A program made the position numbers and the translations under genes. From Rhodococcus qingshengii (GTDB taxonomy: Bacteria; Actinomycetota; Actinomycetes; Mycobacteriales; Mycobacteriaceae): a DNA stretch of 64,000 nucleotides. The stretch is from the NCBI RefSeq assembly GCF_021025955.1, contig NZ_JAJNCL010000012.1, forward strand, positions 109,156 through 173,155. Direction: 5' to 3'. The notes under the pieces were generated by a model. The model was not told the origin of the DNA. It saw only the letters and a list, made by a program, of their open reading frames with translations, and did not search any database. Of the stretch, positions 16,998 through 25,893 are shown piece after piece; the stretch's first letter is position 1; every line of letters begins with the position of its first letter.

Positions 16998-18269
16998 ATG
17001 TCGACACCCACAATCTCCGCCATTCCGAACATCCGATCGCGAACCGCGTTATCGGGAACCCGGACCCGTACCCAGATAGTTGCGCCCGAACTGCGCATTG
17101 CCGACGGTCCGTCCGCGACGGTGTTGCGCATTGCTCGATCCCGCGGGCCGCTCTCACGTGACACCGCGGCAAAGGCATCAGGACTGAGCATCGCCACAGT
17201 GAACCGGCAGGTCACGAGCCTGCTGGACCTCGGGATCCTGCGCGAACGCGCAGACCTGACGGCCTCCGGTGCAATCGGGCGTCCGCGGGTTCCGTTCGAG
17301 GTCAATCACGAGCCGTACCTGACCGTCGGCATCCACATCGGTGCCGTAGTCACCAGCATCATCGCCAGCGACATTCGTGGCAAGGTGCTCGGCGCCGTCG
17401 AGATTCCGACGCCCGCCACCAATTCCGCTGTCGCACTTGCCACCATTGCGCGGTCGGCCAAATCGTTTGCCTCACGGTGGCACAAGCGCCGCCCGCTCGC
17501 CGTCGGCGTGGCAATCGGCGGTCGCGTCGATTCAGCGACCGGAGTAGTCGATCACCCGCGTCTGGGGTGGAAGGGCGCCAAGGTCGGGTCCATCATCGGG
17601 GCCGGCTTGGACCTCCCCGTTTCGGTTGCCGCACACGTCGAGGCGATGGCCGCGTCGGAACTCCTGCTCAGTATCGACCGCGCCGAGGCTCCGACACCGG
17701 GAACCACCGGTCTGTACTTCTACGCCCGTGAAACCGCCGGTATCGCAATCACTTTCGAAGGACGAGTGCATACTCCGTCCAGCGGGCCCGGTTCGATCGC
17801 GCACCTCCCCACCGGCTCGTCGGCGCGGTGCACCTGCGGCGCGGTGGGTTGCTTGGAAGCGACGATCAGCGACCGCGCGGTCGTCGCGCAGGCGCTGTCT
17901 TCGGGCGCAGTGATCCAGGGCAGTGAGCGTGTCACGATCGCCGATGTCTATCGTGCTGCGTCGGCGGGTTCCATTCCGGCCCACGAACTTCTGGTCGACC
18001 GGGCGCGCGTGCTCGGCCGGACAGTGGCGATGTTGCGTGACCTGTTCAACCCGGATCGGGTGATCCTCGGTGGTCAGGCGTTCACCGACTATCCGGCCGG
18101 CGTGCCGCACGTCGCCGAGGCTTTCTCGTCGGCATCCTCCTTGGAGCGCAAGGACATTCGTATCACTGGTTTCGGCAATCGCGTTCAGGAATACGCCTCG
18201 ACGGTCGTGTCATTGAGCTCGCTGTTCGCCGACCCGGCGGCGGCCATGCGGCGTGCGTCGGCCGTCTGA
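16998..18269 (+). CDS. ROK-family transcriptional regulator
   Basis: A 423-residue NagC/XylR-type regulator. An N-terminal winged helix-turn-helix (LSRDTAAKASGLSIATVNRQVTSLL, about residues 50-80) is followed by a ROK sugar-kinase-like domain with a GVAIGGRVD strand, the HLPTGSSARCTCGAVGCLEA zinc-binding signature and the LFNPDRVILGGQ C-terminal strand. The kinase-like domain probably senses a sugar or amino-sugar derivative. The ATG at 16998 is preceded by AAGGGAC; in-frame codons upstream to 16926 look like leader. It corresponds in position and type to Rv0485, which lies next to mshA in M. tuberculosis. Confidence 0.9.
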   Translation: MSTPTISAIPNIRSRTALSGTRTRTQIVAPELRIADGPSATVLRIARSRGPLSRDTAAKASGLSIATVNRQVTSLLDLGILRERADLTASGAIGRPRVPFEVNHEPYLTVGIHIGAVVTSIIASDIRGKVLGAVEIPTPATNSAVALATIARSAKSFASRWHKRRPLAVGVAIGGRVDSATGVVDHPRLGWKGAKVGSIIGAGLDLPVSVAAHVEAMAASELLLSIDRAEAPTPGTTGLYFYARETAGIAITFEGRVHTPSSGPGSIAHLPTGSSARCTCGAVGCLEATISDRAVVAQALSSGAVIQGSERVTIADVYRAASAGSIPAHELLVDRARVLGRTVAMLRDLFNPDRVILGGQAFTDYPAGVPHVAEAFSSASSLERKDIRITGFGNRVQEYASTVVSLSSLFADPAAAMRRASAV

Positions 18270-18288
18270 CTGCGAAGAAGGCAGTCAG
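18266..18288. terminator. Hairpin between convergent genes
   Basis: CTGACTGC and GCAGTCAG form a perfect 8-bp stem with a 7-base loop. It overlaps the stop codons of the convergent ROK and NTF2-like genes and could terminate both. Confidence 0.5.
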
Positions 18289-18644
18289 AGTTCCGGTCGA
18301 TCGAGCACCCGCAACCATGAACCGTCGGGCTGGCGGCGCGCCACCTGTGTACGTCCGCCGGTTCCGTCGGAAGGTTTGGTCGAGGTCATGGCGAGGTCGT
18401 CGCTGATCACGGTCGGTAGGGCGTCCTCGACGGTGAATGTCGGTGCCGCTGCGAGCATCTGAGAAATCACTTCGCGGATAGCCTGACGGCCGATCGTGAG
18501 GGATCCGGGTGGAAACGCCATCACAGCGTTTTCCTCGTACAGTCCGGCGACAGCGTCTGCGTTTCCGGCGTTCGCGAACTGGACGAAGAGTCGGGCAATG
18601 TCTTCGGGGGTTGCGGCCCTCTGAACTTCATGTGTTGTTGTCAT
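18285..18644 (-). CDS. NTF2-like (SnoaL/DUF4440-type) protein
   Basis: A 119-residue protein with an NTF2-like cone fold pattern: an initial helix (PEDIARLFVQFANAGNADAVAGLYEENAVMAFPPG), the TIGRQAIREVISQML helix and beta-strands ending in RRQPDGSWLRVLDRPEL. Relatives include isomerases, small cyclases and ligand-binding proteins, so no reaction is assigned. It starts at ATG 18644 and is divergent from the LysR-type regulator, which makes it a candidate target of that regulator. Confidence 0.75.
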   Translation of the reverse strand: MTTTHEVQRAATPEDIARLFVQFANAGNADAVAGLYEENAVMAFPPGSLTIGRQAIREVISQMLAAAPTFTVEDALPTVISDDLAMTSTKPSDGTGGRTQVARRQPDGSWLRVLDRPEL

Positions 18645-18682
18645 GCTTCCATCGTGCAAGCACAGTTTCGATAAGTCCAAGA

Positions 18683-18703
18683 TCTAGTTTGTCTCAAAGC
18701 TAG
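18683..18703 (+). promoter_or_regulatory. Imperfect inverted repeat, possible LysR operator
   Basis: CTAGTTTG (18683-18690) and CAAAGCTAG (18695-18703) form an imperfect dyad in the 70-bp divergent region between the NTF2-like and LysR genes. LysR proteins usually bind T-N11-A dyads here; this is the only obvious candidate. Confidence 0.35.
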
Positions 18704-18714
18704 AATCAACAGTT

Positions 18715-19584
18715 ATGGAACTTCGGCAGCTCGAATACTTCGTCACGGTAGCGGAGGAAGCCAATTTCACCCGCGCCGCCGAGCGGCTTCACGTGGCCCA
18801 GCCGGGTGTGAGTGCGCAGGTCAAAAGACTGGAACGTGAGCTGGGGCAAGAGTTGCTCGATCGTAGTGGTCGAACCGTTCGTCTGACCGACGCCGGGCGA
18901 GCCGTCCTCCCACACGCCCGCGCTGCACTTGCTTCCGTGCAAAGCAGTCGCGACGTTGTCGACGCCCTGAACGGACTGGTTCGGGGCTCCGTTTCGGTCG
19001 GGATGGTCACCGCCTGCGCTTCCGCCGATCTGACCGATCTGCTCAGTCGTCTACACACCAGGCACCCAGGTTTGGACATTTCGCTTGCCGAGGACGATTC
19101 GCGCAGCCTGCTTGCCGGAGTGGTGGACGGAACCTTCGACATAGCCGTCATCGGGGTTGCGGGTGAGCTACCGGAAGGCCTCGAATCGAGGGTGATCACC
19201 GACGAACGACTGGTGGCCGGAGTGGCGGCGGATCATCCGCTGGCCGAGTTGTCGTCTCTGCCGTTTGCCGAACTCGCCATACGATCGGTCATCTGTCTTC
19301 CGGAGGGAACCGGTATCAGGACGTGTCTGGACTTCGCGTGCGCCGCGGCCGGCACGAAGCCGACGGTTGCGCTCGAGGCAAGCAACCTCGGCATCATCGT
19401 TTCGTTGGCCGCACAGGGGCTGGGAATGGCTGTGCTTCCCGAGTCGGCGGTAGGGGAGTTGCATCGGATCGATCTCGAGCCTGAAGCTCGATCTCGGTTG
19501 GAATTGGTCTGGCGTTCGTCGGGCGGCAAGAACCCGGCGGCATCCGCTCTCATCGATCTTGCGAGAGCTGTTCCCGCCGAGTGA
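18715..19584 (+). CDS. LysR-family transcriptional regulator
   Basis: A 289-residue LTTR. The N-terminal wHTH is MELRQLEYFVTVAEEANFTRAAERLHVAQPGVSAQVKRLE, followed by the linker helix and an effector domain (SVGMVTAC, then PEGTGIRTCLDF and SLAAQGLGMAVLPES). It begins at ATG 18715, 70 bp from the divergent NTF2-like gene, the usual LTTR-target layout. Its last 35 bp overlap the 3' end of the convergent tocopherol-cyclase-like gene. Effector unknown. Confidence 0.93.
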   Translation: MELRQLEYFVTVAEEANFTRAAERLHVAQPGVSAQVKRLERELGQELLDRSGRTVRLTDAGRAVLPHARAALASVQSSRDVVDALNGLVRGSVSVGMVTACASADLTDLLSRLHTRHPGLDISLAEDDSRSLLAGVVDGTFDIAVIGVAGELPEGLESRVITDERLVAGVAADHPLAELSSLPFAELAIRSVICLPEGTGIRTCLDFACAAAGTKPTVALEASNLGIIVSLAAQGLGMAVLPESAVGELHRIDLEPEARSRLELVWRSSGGKNPAASALIDLARAVPAE

Positions 19585-20554
19585 GTTCGGCCTGCGCCCG
19601 ATCCAATCCGCCGTGCTCGAGAGCGGCCAATCGTGATCTGTCCTTCCAGACTATGGTGCCGCGTCGCCGGACGATAACCGACATGGTTCCACCGAGATGC
19701 TCGAGCGCTCCGGGTACGTTTCGACGCTCGGCAGGAATGGGTACCGGAAGTATGTGCGCGTCGGCGATGGGCGCGGTCCCGTCGATGTCGACGCTCCACT
19801 TTCGGCTGTAACCCCGAAGCGTCCAGCGATCGTCGGACACGGTCGTCTCCACCTGTGACGTCAGCGGATTGCCCAACCGCAACACCGTGCCGTCTGGCAA
19901 GGCGACCACCACGGCGGTGACTTCGGTGCGCAGAGGCCCAGCGCTGACCTGGCCGCCGGCGAACGCCACGCAGGCCCGTGGATCGGTGAATCCCTGGGCC
20001 TGCCCCCACCACCAGGATTCCGGGAATCCTCCCTTTCCCCAGTTCTTCTCGCCGTACACCTGTGCTCCGGTGAGATCCCAGCTGTGCCCGTCGATGACGG
20101 CGCTTCCCTCGACCCGGCCGCCGAGAAGCCACGGATGCCAGTACTGATTGAGTGCGGGAACAGATTGGAAGTAGCTCGATCCGCCGAAGCGGCGGTGCGG
20201 CCAGAATCGCTGATTACTGATCCGCACATCGAGATGGCTGTCGCCGAAATCGACCTGCAGTTGATCGGCGTTGCCACGGAAAGCGTTGTCGGCGTGAGCG
20301 CCCAGGATGCGGGGATCGGCCGATCCACCCGGGTACTCGGCGGTCCGGAGGAATCCGCCCGGATGCGCCGCGAGACCGAGCGTCGACCAGTTGCCACCGT
20401 CGGACTTGTTGATTCCGGCGAGCGCAATCACCACCCGTCCGGTCTCCGGCATCGTGAATCGCCAGAAGTAACCCTCCATCGCAACGTCATGGGAGGCAAG
20501 CAGATTGCCGAACGGAAGGGTGGCACCGGAGGCGCGGTACGAGGGAAGCTTCAC
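19550..20554 (-). CDS. Tocopherol cyclase-like protein
   Basis: A 334-residue protein with the hallmark of the tocopherol cyclase Pfam family: VYGEKNWGKGGFPESWWWGQAQGF in the centre, plus MEGYFWRFTMPETG near the N-terminus and the YFQSVPALNQYWHPWLLGG strand. The family fold is a lipocalin-like double barrel that handles hydrophobic prenylated substrates; plant and cyanobacterial members close the chromanol ring. No homogentisate prenyltransferase or other tocopherol gene is seen, so the substrate is probably a different isoprenoid or lipid. It starts at GTG 20554, overlapping the upstream thioesterase stop (GTGA), so the two are coupled. Confidence 0.75.
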   Translation of the reverse strand: MKLPSYRASGATLPFGNLLASHDVAMEGYFWRFTMPETGRVVIALAGINKSDGGNWSTLGLAAHPGGFLRTAEYPGGSADPRILGAHADNAFRGNADQLQVDFGDSHLDVRISNQRFWPHRRFGGSSYFQSVPALNQYWHPWLLGGRVEGSAVIDGHSWDLTGAQVYGEKNWGKGGFPESWWWGQAQGFTDPRACVAFAGGQVSAGPLRTEVTAVVVALPDGTVLRLGNPLTSQVETTVSDDRWTLRGYSRKWSVDIDGTAPIADAHILPVPIPAERRNVPGALEHLGGTMSVIVRRRGTIVWKDRSRLAALEHGGLDRAQAELTRREQLSQDR

Positions 20555-20940
20555 GGTCCCAGAACTGCCTGTGATGCGGTGACCTGAGCGACGAGGCGGC
20601 CCTCGTCACGAATCTCGGTCACGACCGCGACGGTGCTGCGCCCCGCGTGCAATGGACGGGCAGTTGCGGTGACCGTGCCTTTGCGAACCCCACGGGTGAA
20701 CACGGTCGACGAACTGGTGGTGGACGTACTTGCGCCGGGCGGAAGATTGAGGAATGCACAGACGGCGCCGACGCTGTCTGCCAGCGTCATCAAGGCGCCG
20801 CCGTGCATTCCGTTGCCGGCGGTGGTGCGGTGGCTGTCCCAATCCAGATGGCCGACAACCTGTTCGGGTGCCGCGCTGTCCAACTGAATTCCGGTGTGAA
20901 CTGCAAAAGGCATGCTCGCGACAAGTTGTTCGAGGTCCAT
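20551..20940 (-). CDS. PaaI-like hotdog thioesterase
   Basis: A 129-residue hotdog-fold protein. The motif GNGMHGGALMTLADSVGAVCAF is the PaaI/YbdR-type active-site helix region, followed by STTSSSTVFTRGVRKGTVTATARPLHAG and a C-terminal AQVTASQAVLGP strand. It probably hydrolyses acyl- or aryl-CoA thioesters. The ATG at 20940 fits the family length. It is the first gene of a coupled pair with the tocopherol-cyclase-like gene. Confidence 0.85.
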   Translation of the reverse strand: MDLEQLVASMPFAVHTGIQLDSAAPEQVVGHLDWDSHRTTAGNGMHGGALMTLADSVGAVCAFLNLPPGASTSTTSSSTVFTRGVRKGTVTATARPLHAGRSTVAVVTEIRDEGRLVAQVTASQAVLGP

Positions 20941-21004
20941 GCCTACCGATGGTAACGAGCCGCCGAAACCTCCGTCGGGACTTCGGTTTATCGAAGGTGA
21001 AGAC

Positions 21005-21778
21005 TCAGAGGGGAAGGGCGGTTTCCGACAGCCCCTCCGGCGCGTTTCGGCGACGGAACCACTCGGTACCGAATGCCGCGGCGAGTTGCTCCGTCGGCAT
21101 TTCCAGGAACGGGCCGAAATCGCCGACCTGCGTTGCGTGCGCGTGCATGGCCGCACGCTTGGACGAGATCACCGAACTGACATCGACGGCGGTGGTGAGT
21201 TGGTCTGCCGGAAGCCCGAACGATTCGATATCCGGCGGCTGCGCCTCCTCGGTCCACTCGGGGTTGGCCTGCATCAGCATCTTCATGTGATCGCGGTTGG
21301 TGGACGCTTCGTAGACGAACGGCGTGCCCGCGAGTTCCGCGGCCCGAACTCCGACGTGGTGAACCTGGATGTGATCCGGGTGCCCGTATCCGCCGTTGGG
21401 GTCGTAGATGGTCAGGACATCGGCGTTCTCCTCACGAAGAACCTCGGCCAGACGCTCGGCTGCCTTCTCGACGTCGACGTTGCAGAACGCTTCCGGATTC
21501 TCGTTCTCGGGCGTACCCACCATCCCCGAATCCGGGTAGTGCAGGGACACGACGCGATTGGCGCCCAACGCGTCGGTGGACGCCTCGAGCTCACGGCTGC
21601 GGCGCTGAGCCAATGTCTCGTATTCGTCCAACAGTCCGTCGGGGAATTCACCGAGAGCACCGTCGGTAGCGGTGACGACTACGACGCGGTGACCTGCGTC
21701 GGCGGCCATTCTCATCACGCCGCCCGTTGTGAAAACTTCGTCATCGGGATGGGCGTGGAAACACACCAGGACACTCAT
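21005..21778 (-). CDS. PIG-L/LmbE-family deacetylase
   Basis: A 257-residue zinc-dependent N-acetylglucosaminyl deacetylase-type protein. AHPDDE (residues 9-14) supplies zinc ligands and the general base, and YGHPDHIQVH gives the third ligand region. MshB and Mca of mycothiol metabolism belong to this family, and mshA lies 2 kb downstream, but family membership alone does not show this is MshB or Mca. The ATG at 21778 leads directly into the first beta strand. Confidence 0.87.
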   Translation of the reverse strand: MSVLVCFHAHPDDEVFTTGGVMRMAADAGHRVVVVTATDGALGEFPDGLLDEYETLAQRRSRELEASTDALGANRVVSLHYPDSGMVGTPENENPEAFCNVDVEKAAERLAEVLREENADVLTIYDPNGGYGHPDHIQVHHVGVRAAELAGTPFVYEASTNRDHMKMLMQANPEWTEEAQPPDIESFGLPADQLTTAVDVSSVISSKRAAMHAHATQVGDFGPFLEMPTEQLAAAFGTEWFRRRNAPEGLSETALPL

Positions 21779-21889
21779 TCGCGCAATCGTAAGGCAAGTT
21801 ACCGACAGGTCAACCCGAGCGCACAGTGAAAACGATTTGTCGAGTCGGCCTCGACTCTGTGAACCTTGTTCAGTGCACGAGAAGCTGAC

Positions 21890-23116
21890 ATGAGCGAATC
21901 CACCAACAAAGGCCTGCTGAGCGCCTACCGCGAGATATTCTCGGCCCCCGGATCGGTCGCATTCTCGGCCGCCGGATTTGTCGCAAGGCTGCCGATCGCG
22001 ATGATCGGCATCGGAATCGTGACGATGATCTCGCAACTTCGTGGTGACTACGCGCTCGCCGGCGCGCTCGCCGCGGTTTTTGCGCTCTCGTCGGCGATCA
22101 TCGCGCCCGCAGTCTCGCGCGCGGTCGACCGCTTCGGACAGAGGGCGGTCCTGCCGATTGCCGCGGCCGTAAGCGTCACCGCGATCGGGGCTCTGTTGCT
22201 CGCAGTCCGGATGGAAGCGCCCGACTGGCTGCTTTTCGTCCTGGTAATTCCCGGCGGCGCCACCCCGACGATCGGGGCGATGATTCGCGCCAGGTGGGTC
22301 GCGATCTACGTCGGAAAACCTCAGCTGCGCACCGCCTTCGCGTTCGAATCGGTGGTGGACGAGCTCTGCTTCGTGGCGGGCCCGGTCATCTCGGTGGGTC
22401 TGAGCATCGGGCTCTTCCCCGAGGCTGGACCACTTGCAGGGTTGATTCTGCTGGTCACGGGGACCCTGCTGCTGGTCATCCAGCGCGGAACGGAGCCGAA
22501 GGTGCATCCGCGTCGACCCGGCCGCGGACGGTCGGTACTCGGTAACCACGTGATGTGGATCGTCATCGTGATCATGGTGATGCTCGGAACGATCTTCGGC
22601 GTCATCGACGTCGGCGCCATCGCGTTCACCGAGGAACAGAATTCACCTGGCTCCGCGACGCTGGTCCTCGCGTTGTTCGCCGGCGGTTCGGGAATCGCGG
22701 GACTGATCTTCGGATCGATGCACCCGGCGCGATCGCTGCGTGGGCAATTGATGATCGCGTCCGCCGCGGTCGCCCTTCTCAGCGTCCCGCTTCTCCTGGT
22801 CGGAAACGTGGCCGCACTTGCGGGCGCGTACGTCCTGGCCGGCGCGACCATCGCTCCGACGCTCATCATCGCGACAGCCCTGGTCGAGCAGATCGTCCCA
22901 CCGGAAAAGCTCACGGAGGGAATGACCCTGACGGTCACCGGTCTGGGCGTCGGCGTGGCGCTCGGCTCTGCGCTGGCCGGGCAACTGATCGACCGCTACG
23001 ACGTCTCCTCCGCCTACATGCTCGCCGTCGGCGCCGCAGTCGCAGCCTCTATCGTGACGGCATGTCTATTCGTGAAGCCGTCAGCGTCGACGGCACGTCC
23101 ATCGTCTATCGAGTAA
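21890..23116 (+). CDS. Major facilitator superfamily transporter
   Basis: A 408-residue membrane protein with about 12 hydrophobic segments. An SRAVDRFGQR loop between TM2 and TM3 matches the MFS motif A region, and a charged central loop (QRGTEPKVHPRRPGRGR) separates the two halves. Substrate unknown. ATG 21890 with upstream GAGAAG is the best start. The next gene starts 55 bp before its stop in another frame, so they are co-transcribed. Confidence 0.85.
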   Translation: MSESTNKGLLSAYREIFSAPGSVAFSAAGFVARLPIAMIGIGIVTMISQLRGDYALAGALAAVFALSSAIIAPAVSRAVDRFGQRAVLPIAAAVSVTAIGALLLAVRMEAPDWLLFVLVIPGGATPTIGAMIRARWVAIYVGKPQLRTAFAFESVVDELCFVAGPVISVGLSIGLFPEAGPLAGLILLVTGTLLLVIQRGTEPKVHPRRPGRGRSVLGNHVMWIVIVIMVMLGTIFGVIDVGAIAFTEEQNSPGSATLVLALFAGGSGIAGLIFGSMHPARSLRGQLMIASAAVALLSVPLLLVGNVAALAGAYVLAGATIAPTLIIATALVEQIVPPEKLTEGMTLTVTGLGVGVALGSALAGQLIDRYDVSSAYMLAVGAAVAASIVTACLFVKPSASTARPSSIE

Positions 23117-23889
23117 CCGGAAATTCGGCGGGGACCCCGCTGGTGCTGCTGCACGGCTGGGCTCAGTCGTCACAGTGCTGGGGGGAGCAGGTCCTCGCGG
23201 ACCTGGCAGAGGACTACCGCTTGATCGCCGTCGATCTGCGCGGCCACGGTTACTCCGATGCGCCCGAATCCGGATACGACGACTCCGCGAACTGGGCCGG
23301 CGACGTCGCGGCGGTTCTCGCTGCCGAAGGCGTCACCGAGAACGCGATCCTGCTCGGCTGGTCGTACGGCGGTCTGGTGATCTGCGATTACCTGGCAGCG
23401 CACGGAACCGGAGCGGTGGCGGGTGCGGTTTTGGTCGGTGCGATCACCAGCATCGGGCGCGGTGAGAAGGGCGGCAAGGTCGGCTCGGCGATGCGGAGTG
23501 CGGTTCCCGGCGCGATGTCCGAAGATCCCCGCGAGGCGATCCGGGCACTCGGTGCTTTCGGCAACGCGCTCACCGGCCCACCCGAGGGCAAGGGCGCAGC
23601 GTCGCAGGCATTGTTCGGGTACAGCCTTTCGACGCGTCCGCGGGTGCGCGCAGCGTTGTTCAACCGTGCCGTCGGTCACGACGACCTGCTCCGCAACCTG
23701 GACATCCCGGTCCTCGTTCTGCACGGAACCGAGGACTCCGTCGTCGACGTGAGTGCAGGTAAGCACGCCGAGGAATTGATTCCCAAGTCGCAGGCGTCGT
23801 ACTGGGAAGGCTGCAATCACGGCCCGTTCGTGGAGGATCCGACACGATTCGTGTCCGAAGTCCGAACCTTCATCTCGAGCCTCGGTTAG
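23062..23889 (+). CDS. Alpha/beta hydrolase
   Basis: A 275-residue alpha/beta-fold hydrolase. It has LLHGWAQSS (oxyanion hole), VDLRGHGYSD, the nucleophile elbow GWSYGG, an acid in VLHGTEDSVVD and the final catalytic His in GCNHGPFVEDP. The fold resembles haloperoxidase/esterase-like enzymes. It starts at ATG 23062 inside the 3' end of the MFS gene. Substrate unknown; co-expression with the transporter is likely. Confidence 0.9.
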   Translation: MSIREAVSVDGTSIVYRVTGNSAGTPLVLLHGWAQSSQCWGEQVLADLAEDYRLIAVDLRGHGYSDAPESGYDDSANWAGDVAAVLAAEGVTENAILLGWSYGGLVICDYLAAHGTGAVAGAVLVGAITSIGRGEKGGKVGSAMRSAVPGAMSEDPREAIRALGAFGNALTGPPEGKGAASQALFGYSLSTRPRVRAALFNRAVGHDDLLRNLDIPVLVLHGTEDSVVDVSAGKHAEELIPKSQASYWEGCNHGPFVEDPTRFVSEVRTFISSLG

Positions 23890-23931
23890 AGTTCGCGCCC
23901 GGTGAGGGGGCAGTATGGAGTGGTGACGCCC

Positions 23932-25260
23932 ATGCACATTTCGCGCCCTCGCCGGGTGGCCGTTCTCTCGGTCCACACCTCGCCATTGGCGCAACCCGGC
24001 ACCGGTGACGCGGGGGGGATGAATGTCTACGTTCTGCAATCCGCCATTCAGCTCGCCAAACGTGGCGTCGAGGTGGAAATATTCACCCGCGCGACGTCTT
24101 CCGCGGACGCGCCCGTCGTGGACGCCGCTCCCGGGGTGCGGGTTCGCAACATCGCGGCCGGTCCCTTCGAAGGACTGGACAAGGCAGATCTCCCGACTCA
24201 ACTGTGTGCCTTCGTCGCGGGAGTTCTTCGGGAGGAAGCGCGACGCGAACCCGGGTACTACAGCCTGATTCACTCGCACTACTGGTTGTCCGGGCAGGTC
24301 GGCTGGCTGGCCCGCGACCGTTGGGGCGTGCCCCTCGTCCACACCGCTCACACCCTCGCGGCAGTGAAGAATCTTTCGCTGGCCGAGGGGGACACCCCGG
24401 AGCCCGCAGCACGGCAGATCGGCGAGCAGCAAGTTGTCGCCGAATCCGATCGGCTGGTCGCCAACACCACCGACGAAGCCAAAGCGCTGCACGAGTTGTA
24501 CGGCGCAGATCCCACGCGTATCGACGTTGTTGCGCCGGGCGCCGACCTCACCCGCTATCGACCAGGTGACCGCGATGCTGCCCGCGCGTTGTTGGGATTG
24601 AACCCCAGCGAAGTGGTCGTGACATTCGTCGGCCGCATCCAACCGCTCAAAGCGCCGGACGTGCTGTTGCGTGCTGCAGCAGAAGTGATCAGCCGCCGGC
24701 CCGGTTTGCCCCTGCGCATCCTTGTTGTCGGTGGGCCTTCCGGCACCGGTCTCGCGCGGCCGGACGTGTTGATCGAACTGGCACGTTCGCTCGGCATCAC
24801 GGCGCAAGTGACGTTCTTGCCGCCGCAGGCACCAGAGCGTCTCGCCGATGTCTACCGTGCCTCGGATCTGGTTGCGGTGCCGAGCTATTCGGAGTCCTTC
24901 GGGTTGGTCGCCATCGAAGCTCAAGCCTGCGGGACCCCGGTGATCGCCGCCGATGTCGGCGGACTGGGAGTGGCCGTACGCAACGGTGAGACGGGCCTGC
25001 TGGTTCAAGGACACCGCACCGAAGACTGGGCCGGCGCCCTCGAATCTTTGGTGACAACGCCGACGCGCTTGTCCGAACTCGCCGCGCAGGCACCGCGTCA
25101 CGCCGAGAATTTCTCGTGGGAACACACCGCGGACGGTTTACTCGAGAGCTATCGCAAAGCCGCAGTCAACTACAACAACGGAACCGGTCCCAGCGACTTC
25201 TCGCCCCGCCGTGCGCGGGGTCTGTGGCGTCTGCGCCGGACCGGGGGAGTGCGTACATGA
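23932..25260 (+). CDS. mshA: D-inositol-3-phosphate glycosyltransferase
   Basis: First enzyme of mycothiol synthesis: transfers GlcNAc from UDP-GlcNAc to 1L-myo-inositol-1-phosphate. The 442-residue GT4 protein carries [49 protein letters not shown], the [12 protein letters not shown] loop and [20 protein letters not shown] (donor site). These match mycobacterial MshA closely. The ATG at 23932 is chosen, with GGAG 11 bp upstream; GTG 23902 is an alternative. It is followed with ATGA overlap by the YbjN gene, as in Rv0486-Rv0487. Confidence 0.96.
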   Translation: MHISRPRRVAVLSVHTSPLAQPGTGDAGGMNVYVLQSAIQLAKRGVEVEIFTRATSSADAPVVDAAPGVRVRNIAAGPFEGLDKADLPTQLCAFVAGVLREEARREPGYYSLIHSHYWLSGQVGWLARDRWGVPLVHTAHTLAAVKNLSLAEGDTPEPAARQIGEQQVVAESDRLVANTTDEAKALHELYGADPTRIDVVAPGADLTRYRPGDRDAARALLGLNPSEVVVTFVGRIQPLKAPDVLLRAAAEVISRRPGLPLRILVVGGPSGTGLARPDVLIELARSLGITAQVTFLPPQAPERLADVYRASDLVAVPSYSESFGLVAIEAQACGTPVIAADVGGLGVAVRNGETGLLVQGHRTEDWAGALESLVTTPTRLSELAAQAPRHAENFSWEHTADGLLESYRKAAVNYNNGTGPSDFSPRRARGLWRLRRTGGVRT

Positions 25261-25754
25261 GCAGCATTTCGGACACTATCGAGCAGGCCCTCACCGAGCG
25301 CGAACTCGAGTTCACCAGGAAAGACGACGCGCATTTCATCGTCGAACTTCCCGGCGAGCACAAACTCAAGACGTCGACTCTGCTCACCGTCGGCAATCAC
25401 GGCGTGCGGGTCGAGGCATTCGTGTGCCGCAAGGTGGACGAGAACTTCGAAGGCGTCTACAAGTTCTTGCTCAAGCGCAACCGCCGTCTGTACGGGGTGG
25501 CGTACACGCTCGACAAGGTCGGGGACATCTACCTGGTCGGCAAGATCGCCGAGCATGCCGTGACCGGCGATGAACTCGATCGAGTGCTCGGTCAGGTTCT
25601 CGAAGCCGCCGACGGCGATTTCAACGTCATCCTCGAACTCGGTTTCTCTTCGTCGATCAAGCGTGAGTGGGCGTGGCGGGTGTCGCGAGGTGAGTCGCTG
25701 GCGAATCTCGAACCGTTCAAGCACCTCATCGAGGAGGAGCCCGCGCAAAGCTGA
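25257..25754 (+). CDS. YbjN-domain protein
   Basis: A 165-residue protein with a YbjN-like domain ([49 protein letters not shown]), a fold related to type III secretion chaperones. The role is unknown in actinobacteria. The ATG overlaps the mshA stop (ATGA), so it is translationally coupled to mycothiol synthesis, matching Rv0487. It ends about 140 bp before the acyl-CoA ligase. Confidence 0.8.
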   Translation: MSSISDTIEQALTERELEFTRKDDAHFIVELPGEHKLKTSTLLTVGNHGVRVEAFVCRKVDENFEGVYKFLLKRNRRLYGVAYTLDKVGDIYLVGKIAEHAVTGDELDRVLGQVLEAADGDFNVILELGFSSSIKREWAWRVSRGESLANLEPFKHLIEEEPAQS

Positions 25755-25783
25755 CAGAGCGGGGTGAGACACATTGCTGATGT

Positions 25784-25860
25784 GTCACGTAAAGTGACCT
25801 TTACTTGTGACTGTCATCACGGAATAATACTGTTCCCGTGAGTCACAGTAAGTTGGTCAC
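25784..25860 (+). promoter_or_regulatory. Cluster of GTGAC/GTCAC sites before acyl-CoA ligase
   Basis: Five half-sites occur: GTCAC 25784, GTGAC 25794, GTGAC 25807, GTCAC 25842, GTCAC 25856. The first two form GTCAC-5-GTGAC. TGTGACTGTCATCACG (25806-25821) resembles a CRP/GlxR site (TGTGA-N6-TCACA, one mismatch). TAATAC at 25825-25830 is a likely -10 element. Confidence 0.45.
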
Positions 25861-25893
25861 ACCACCCTGCCGCGCAACTTTTCGAGGAGCACA

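Noticed and set aside
23170..25125. 651-residue open frame on the minus strand
   Set aside because: Antisense to the hydrolase and mshA; low-complexity Arg/His/Gln composition and no recognisable motif.
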